This document shows positions 7,407 to 9,166 of a stretch of 9,166 nt of DNA, in pieces; the stretch's first letter is position 1, and the number at the start of each line of letters is the position of its first letter. The stretch is from NCBI GenBank assembly GCA_947167555.1, contig CAMVIO010000064.1, positions 1 through 9,166 of the forward strand, in the 5' to 3' direction. This stretch comes from an uncultured Selenomonadales bacterium. Its GTDB lineage: Bacteria; Bacillota; Negativicutes; Selenomonadales; Selenomonadaceae. A program made the translations under genes and the position numbers. The notes under the pieces are model-generated. The model ran no database searches. It saw nothing but the letters and a program-made list of their open reading frames with translations, and was not told where the DNA came from.

Positions 7407-7874
7407 ATGGCACGGAAAATCAAATTTGCCTTGAAAATGGCGAATGGCGAAATGGTGCGGAGCATTGAGGAACTGCGCGCGCATTTCGATATGAAAAAAG
7501 CCTTGATGTATTTTAGAAACGGAAAGCTGCTTCCATGGGCGGAAGCGCGTTGTTCCAGCGAGATTGCGGACGGGATTCGCGGCTTGTCCGAAGAAAATGA
7601 TACTCTTGCGGAAAAACTCTGCGGGATTTTGGGCGTAGAATATCGGGAAGCGTACAAAGAAATCGAGCAACCGCAAGAGGAGGAACACGAAGCGGAAGAA
7701 GCTGCGGCGGAGGATTCCAGTCCCATTGACGATGGGCAGGCGGCTCGGAATCCGCGCGAAATTTTGTCCCGGTGGAAAGAAGGGACAGAAACCGCGTCGT
7801 TCCTCGACAACGGAGAAATTCGCGAATGCAAATGGCAGCGGAAGGAAGAATTGTTCCGTAAGAAACTGGCATAG
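7407..7874 (+). CDS. Truncated paralogue of the 276-residue acidic protein
   Basis: 155 residues from ATG 7407, with GGAGGAGA at about 7390-7397. An upstream in-frame start at 7338 would overlap the preceding gene and lacks a site. Residues 1-79 (MARKIKFALKMANG to LCGILGVEY) align without gaps to the protein at 5240-6070, 33 of 79 identical. Residues 80-112 form a Glu-rich linker. After that the resemblance is lost: the IYLCG/YIGI module is missing and the protein ends in a basic tail, KWQRKEELFRKKLA. The family's conserved C-terminus survives only as an out-of-frame fragment 53 bases downstream, so the gene appears to have lost its middle and been capped by a chance stop. It keeps a good start and a clean N-terminal module and may still make a short product, possibly an antagonist or decoy of the full-length form; that last point is speculation. 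Confidence 0.75.
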   Translation: MARKIKFALKMANGEMVRSIEELRAHFDMKKALMYFRNGKLLPWAEARCSSEIADGIRGLSEENDTLAEKLCGILGVEYREAYKEIEQPQEEEHEAEEAAAEDSSPIDDGQAARNPREILSRWKEGTETASFLDNGEIRECKWQRKEELFRKKLA

Positions 7875-7927
7875 TCGCGATAAATAGACATCTTTCACAT
7901 CGCCCACAACTACATCGACACCGACGC

Positions 7928-8026
7928 ACCTTCGACATCGACCGAGGCTCCCGTCCCCTGCTGGAAGCGGCAAGAGCGTCCAATATCAAGGGCGGTTTGC
8001 AGCGTTGGCTGGCACGGATGGGATAA
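7928..8026 (+). pseudogene. Detached C-terminal remnant of the acidic protein family (99-nt repeat, copy B)
   Basis: The sequence matches 5972-6070 with 10 mismatches in 99 bases, and the + strand frame beginning at 7928 reads TFDIDRGSRPLLEAARASN and on to WLARMG and TAA. It is in a different frame from the gene ending at 7874 and has no start or ribosome site. It is the old 3' end of that gene or an independently copied tail. Despite being untranslated it is still about 90% identical, so the event that stranded it looks recent, or the sequence is maintained by exchange. Confidence 0.85.
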
Positions 8027-8062
8027 ACGACGCGGCATTGAAAAGTTATATTAGAAATACTT

Positions 8063-8100
8063 TGCCCCCATTCATGGCGCTATCTCCATGAATGGGGGCA
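8063..8100. terminator. Perfect 15-bp hairpin between convergent transcripts
   Basis: TGCCCCCATTCATGG (8063-8077) and CCATGAATGGGGGCA (8086-8100) are exact reverse complements around an 8-base loop. A second short pairing outside it (ATACT at 8057-8061 with AGTAT at 8104-8108) extends the stem after an internal loop. It lies just after the remnant on + and 10 bases past the hicB stop on -, so it could end both transcripts. Neither side has a proper run of T, which lowers confidence in intrinsic termination. Confidence 0.62.
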
Positions 8101-8110
8101 TATAGTATGG

Positions 8111-8467
8111 TTACAAAGCATATGAATGATGATTTTGCAAAATTGTTTTTATGTATTGGTTTAAAGTGATATGATTTAGTTCAGCTTCCTCTGATAATTG
8201 CCTATGCAACTCAGATGGAATACGAATATTGAATGTTCCTTTAAATTCTTTTTCTGGCGATTTTCCAATTTCTTTACATAGTTCTAAATAGTTGTCTATA
8301 CTTTGATGAAACGCCTCCTTTAATTCTTGTGTCGTATTTCCGTAAAAATTTAAGGAATCGTTAATTCCTAACACTTCGCCAACAAAAATATCGTCTTCTT
8401 GATCGTAAGATATTTTTGCACGATATTCACGATATTCCATCATTGAGCCCATACGCTGTTTCATCAT
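8111..8467 (-). CDS. hicB: HicB-family antitoxin
   Basis: 118 residues. Antitoxin that binds and neutralises the HicA RNase and represses the operon. Residues about 10-60 (YRAKISYDQEDDIFVGEV, then NTTQELKEAFHQSIDNYLE) form the partly degenerate RNase-H-like HicB fold that contacts the toxin. Residues about 75-113 (FNIRIPSELHRQLSEEA, then TLNQYIKTIL) are a ribbon-helix-helix DNA-binding domain. The ribosome site AAAGGAGG (8473-8480) lies before overlapping ATGATG starts at 8467 and 8464; the second has the better spacing, and in-frame Met codons also follow. It is the downstream gene of the pair, 117 bases after hicA, and that gap holds a possible promoter of its own and a hairpin. Length is normal for the family and nothing looks broken. 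Confidence 0.9.
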   Translation of the reverse strand: MMKQRMGSMMEYREYRAKISYDQEDDIFVGEVLGINDSLNFYGNTTQELKEAFHQSIDNYLELCKEIGKSPEKEFKGTFNIRIPSELHRQLSEEAELNHITLNQYIKTILQNHHSYAL

Positions 8468-8490
8468 TCATTCCTCCTTTCTGTTTTATG

Positions 8491-8518
8491 ATTATAGTTT
8501 TTTGTCCGCAAACAAAAG
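8491..8518 (-). promoter_or_regulatory. Possible internal promoter for hicB
   Basis: On the - strand a perfect TATAAT (8496-8491) lies 11 bases before the hicB ribosome site. The only -35 candidate at 16 bases, CTTTTG (8518-8513), is poor. Separate hicB transcription is known for hicAB in Escherichia coli and would keep antitoxin in excess. Confidence 0.4.
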
Positions 8519-8536
8519 TATAAATGATTAGGGAAT

Positions 8537-8570
8537 GGGCAGCAGCACACAAAAGGAAATGTTGCCGCCC
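8537..8570 (-). other. Imperfect hairpin between hicA and hicB
   Basis: In the hicAB transcript GGGCGGCAACA (8570-8560) can pair with TGCTGCTGCCC (8547-8537) with one wobble and one mismatch around a 12-base loop. There is no U-tract. It could slow polymerase, guide cleavage or set the toxin to antitoxin ratio; it could also be chance. Confidence 0.4.
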
Positions 8571-8584
8571 GATTCACTTTTCAT

Positions 8585-8842
8585 TTAAACATTAATGAAT
8601 CCAAGTTCCCGCAAAAATTGTACGACTTTTCTGACGTGGAATCGTTTTAATTCCTTTTCGGGGTGGGGGCCGTCAAAAGTCAGCACACGTTTTGTTTCAT
8701 TGTGTACATATCTCAGACCTGAACCGCGCCTGCTGGAGCATTTTTTGCAATGATGTTGCTCCATCAGGGTATCCAAATCTGCGACAGTCAGTTTTTTGTC
8801 ACCCTGCAGAAACCTGTCAAGTAATTTTTGTTTACGTGACAT
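8585..8842 (-). CDS. hicA: HicA-family toxin (mRNA interferase-like)
   Basis: 85 residues. HicA toxins are small double-stranded-RNA-binding-like proteins that cleave mRNA independently of the ribosome and are silenced by HicB. The start has AAAGGAGT at 8848-8855, five bases upstream. Residues 39-47 (RGSGLRYVH) align with the RNA-binding loop, and 59-66 (PHPEKELK) with the conserved PHP/lysine segment, followed by the final helix VRKVVQFLREL. The classical catalytic GSH is GSG here (40-42); H47 and H60 are the nearest histidines. I recall a HicA subgroup with GSG or GSR and a following histidine, so this may be normal for the subgroup rather than an inactivating change. A pair C32 and C35 (CKKC) is unusual. 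It is the first gene of the operon, directly behind a strong promoter. Confidence 0.87.
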   Translation of the reverse strand: MSRKQKLLDRFLQGDKKLTVADLDTLMEQHHCKKCSSRRGSGLRYVHNETKRVLTFDGPHPEKELKRFHVRKVVQFLRELGFINV

Positions 8843-8865
8843 AAGCTACTCCTTTCTGATTGCGT

Positions 8866-8886
8866 TGCAACCGTTTTGTAGTTGCA
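8866..8886 (-). promoter_or_regulatory. Candidate HicB operator at the hicAB start site
   Basis: TGCAAC (8866-8871) and GTTGCA (8881-8886) form a 6-bp inverted repeat with a 9-base spacer; the inner copy also lies in the 8-bp palindrome GTTGCAAC (8864-8871). It abuts the -10 box, over the expected start of transcription, where a ribbon-helix-helix repressor such as HicB would block initiation. Confidence 0.55.
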
Positions 8887-8914
8887 TCATAGCATAACGG
8901 ATTAAGAATGTCAA
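8886..8914 (-). promoter_or_regulatory. Near-consensus sigma-70 promoter of hicAB
   Basis: On the - strand TTGACA (8914-8909) is followed after exactly 17 bases by TATGAT (8891-8886). This is a perfect -35 and a one-off -10 with ideal spacing, about 44 bases before the hicA ATG. Confidence 0.85.
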
Positions 8915-8978
8915 TATCCGGCTGTGTGTAACTTTCGGCATTGATTACAGTTCATGTTCTTTGTGGTTTTGTTTTCTG

Positions 8979-9015
8979 GTATACGTATACGAATATACGC
9001 GATGGCATCGTATAT
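8979..9015. promoter_or_regulatory. Cluster of TATACG half-sites, likely operator array
   Basis: TATACG occurs at 8980, 8986 and 8994, and its complement CGTATA at 8984 and 9009. The first two make the 12-bp palindrome GTATACGTATAC (8979-8990). Arms 8993-9004 and 9006-9015 form an imperfect hairpin, ATATACGCGATG with CATCGTATAT. The position between the divergent hicAB promoter and the next + strand promoter suggests a regulator binding site. Confidence 0.5.
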
Positions 9016-9038
9016 TGTGAAACAAGACAGAAATATAT

Positions 9039-9067
9039 GGATTTTCCCCGTACTTTTGCGATATAAT
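9039..9067 (+). promoter_or_regulatory. Probable promoter of the gene entering at the right edge
   Basis: A perfect TATAAT lies at 9062-9067. The -35 position (9039-9044, GGATTT) is poor, so the promoter may need an activator, perhaps acting through the half-sites just upstream. It would start a leader of about 65 bases before ATG 9140. Confidence 0.45.
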
Positions 9068-9091
9068 GAAGCGATTGAAGAACAAAGGACG

Positions 9092-9119
9092 AAAGCCTTC
9101 CAATCGCGGGAGGCTTTTT
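9092..9119 (+). terminator. Intrinsic-terminator-like hairpin inside a leader (possible attenuator)
   Basis: AAAGCCTTCC (9092-9101) pairs with GGGAGGCTTT (9108-9117), 10 bp with one G-T, around loop AATCGC, and ends in five T (9115-9119). It lies between TATAAT at 9062 and the ATG at 9140. GCGATTGAAG (9071-9080) can pair instead with 9097-9107 (one bulged C), which would break the terminator stem. Confidence 0.6.
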
Positions 9120-9139
9120 GTGCAAGAGGGGAACGACGA

Positions 9140-9166
9140 ATGAGTTTTTTAGGCAGCATGGAGCTT
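9140..9166 (+). CDS. Start of an unidentified gene, cut by the window end
   Basis: Only nine codons are visible (MSFLGSMEL). AGAGGGG at 9125-9131, about eight bases before the ATG, supports the start. No function can be read. Bases 8843-9139 upstream hold only the promoters, repeats and leader hairpin listed separately. Confidence 0.5.

Noticed and set aside
7031..7891. Long open frame on the - strand (286 codons)
   Set aside because: It covers two + strand genes with good starts and a recognisable paralogue; its product is Ser/Arg-rich with no family pattern.
5972..8026. The 99-nt direct repeats as attachment sites of an integrated element
   Set aside because: The repeats encode a protein C-terminus and enclose no integrase or other mobility gene, so a duplicated gene tail explains them better.
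8911..9159. Open frame on the - strand (82 codons) at the right end
   Set aside because: It runs through the half-site array, the TATAAT box and the leader hairpin, and has no ribosome site.
1..9166. CRISPR array, tRNA, rRNA or insertion sequence
   Set aside because: No regularly spaced repeats, cloverleaf-like sequence or transposase-like product was seen on either strand.

Overview
The window reads as a bacterial accessory locus. Base composition, strong AGGAGG-type ribosome binding sites and the gene families point to a Firmicute. The high-GC core codon use mixed with low-GC islands would fit Negativicutes (a Selenomonas-like genome), but that is a guess from style; there is no rRNA or other marker.

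Positions 1-8026 hold one + strand gene run with short gaps. It opens with the 3' part of a Ycf46-like AAA+ ATPase (1-1275). A 584-residue protein follows (1285-3039), with a charged N-terminus, a probable PD-(D/E)XK nuclease-like middle and a glycine-rich hydrophobic C-terminus. Next come unrecognised or weakly recognised genes: an AT-rich orphan (3062-3691); two proteins sharing a C-terminal TerB-like helical domain (3735-4550 and 4606-5226); a 276-residue acidic protein (5240-6070); an AT-rich orphan (6097-6819) coupled to a 32-residue micro-ORF (6819-6917); a 133-residue orphan (6974-7375); and a shortened paralogue of the 276-residue protein (7407-7874). Just downstream of that paralogue lies an out-of-frame remnant of the family's conserved C-terminus (7928-8026).

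The run is a mosaic. Two genes (3735-4550 and 5240-6070) change abruptly from about 35% to about 56-61% GC inside the reading frame. Two protein families are present twice, and their conserved ends sit beside divergent sequence. This looks like a locus that gains, duplicates and loses modules under one conserved ATPase/effector pair. A conflict or stress-response role is possible but is inference.

The right end (8111-8914) is a hicAB toxin-antitoxin module on the - strand. It has a near-consensus promoter, an inverted repeat at the likely start site, and a second possible promoter for hicB. A perfect 15-bp hairpin (8063-8100) separates it from the + strand run. The last part (8915-9166) has no complete gene. 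It contains a cluster of TATACG half-sites, a probable promoter, a terminator-like hairpin in a short leader, and the first nine codons of a + strand gene that runs off the window. I saw no tRNA, rRNA, CRISPR array or transposase.
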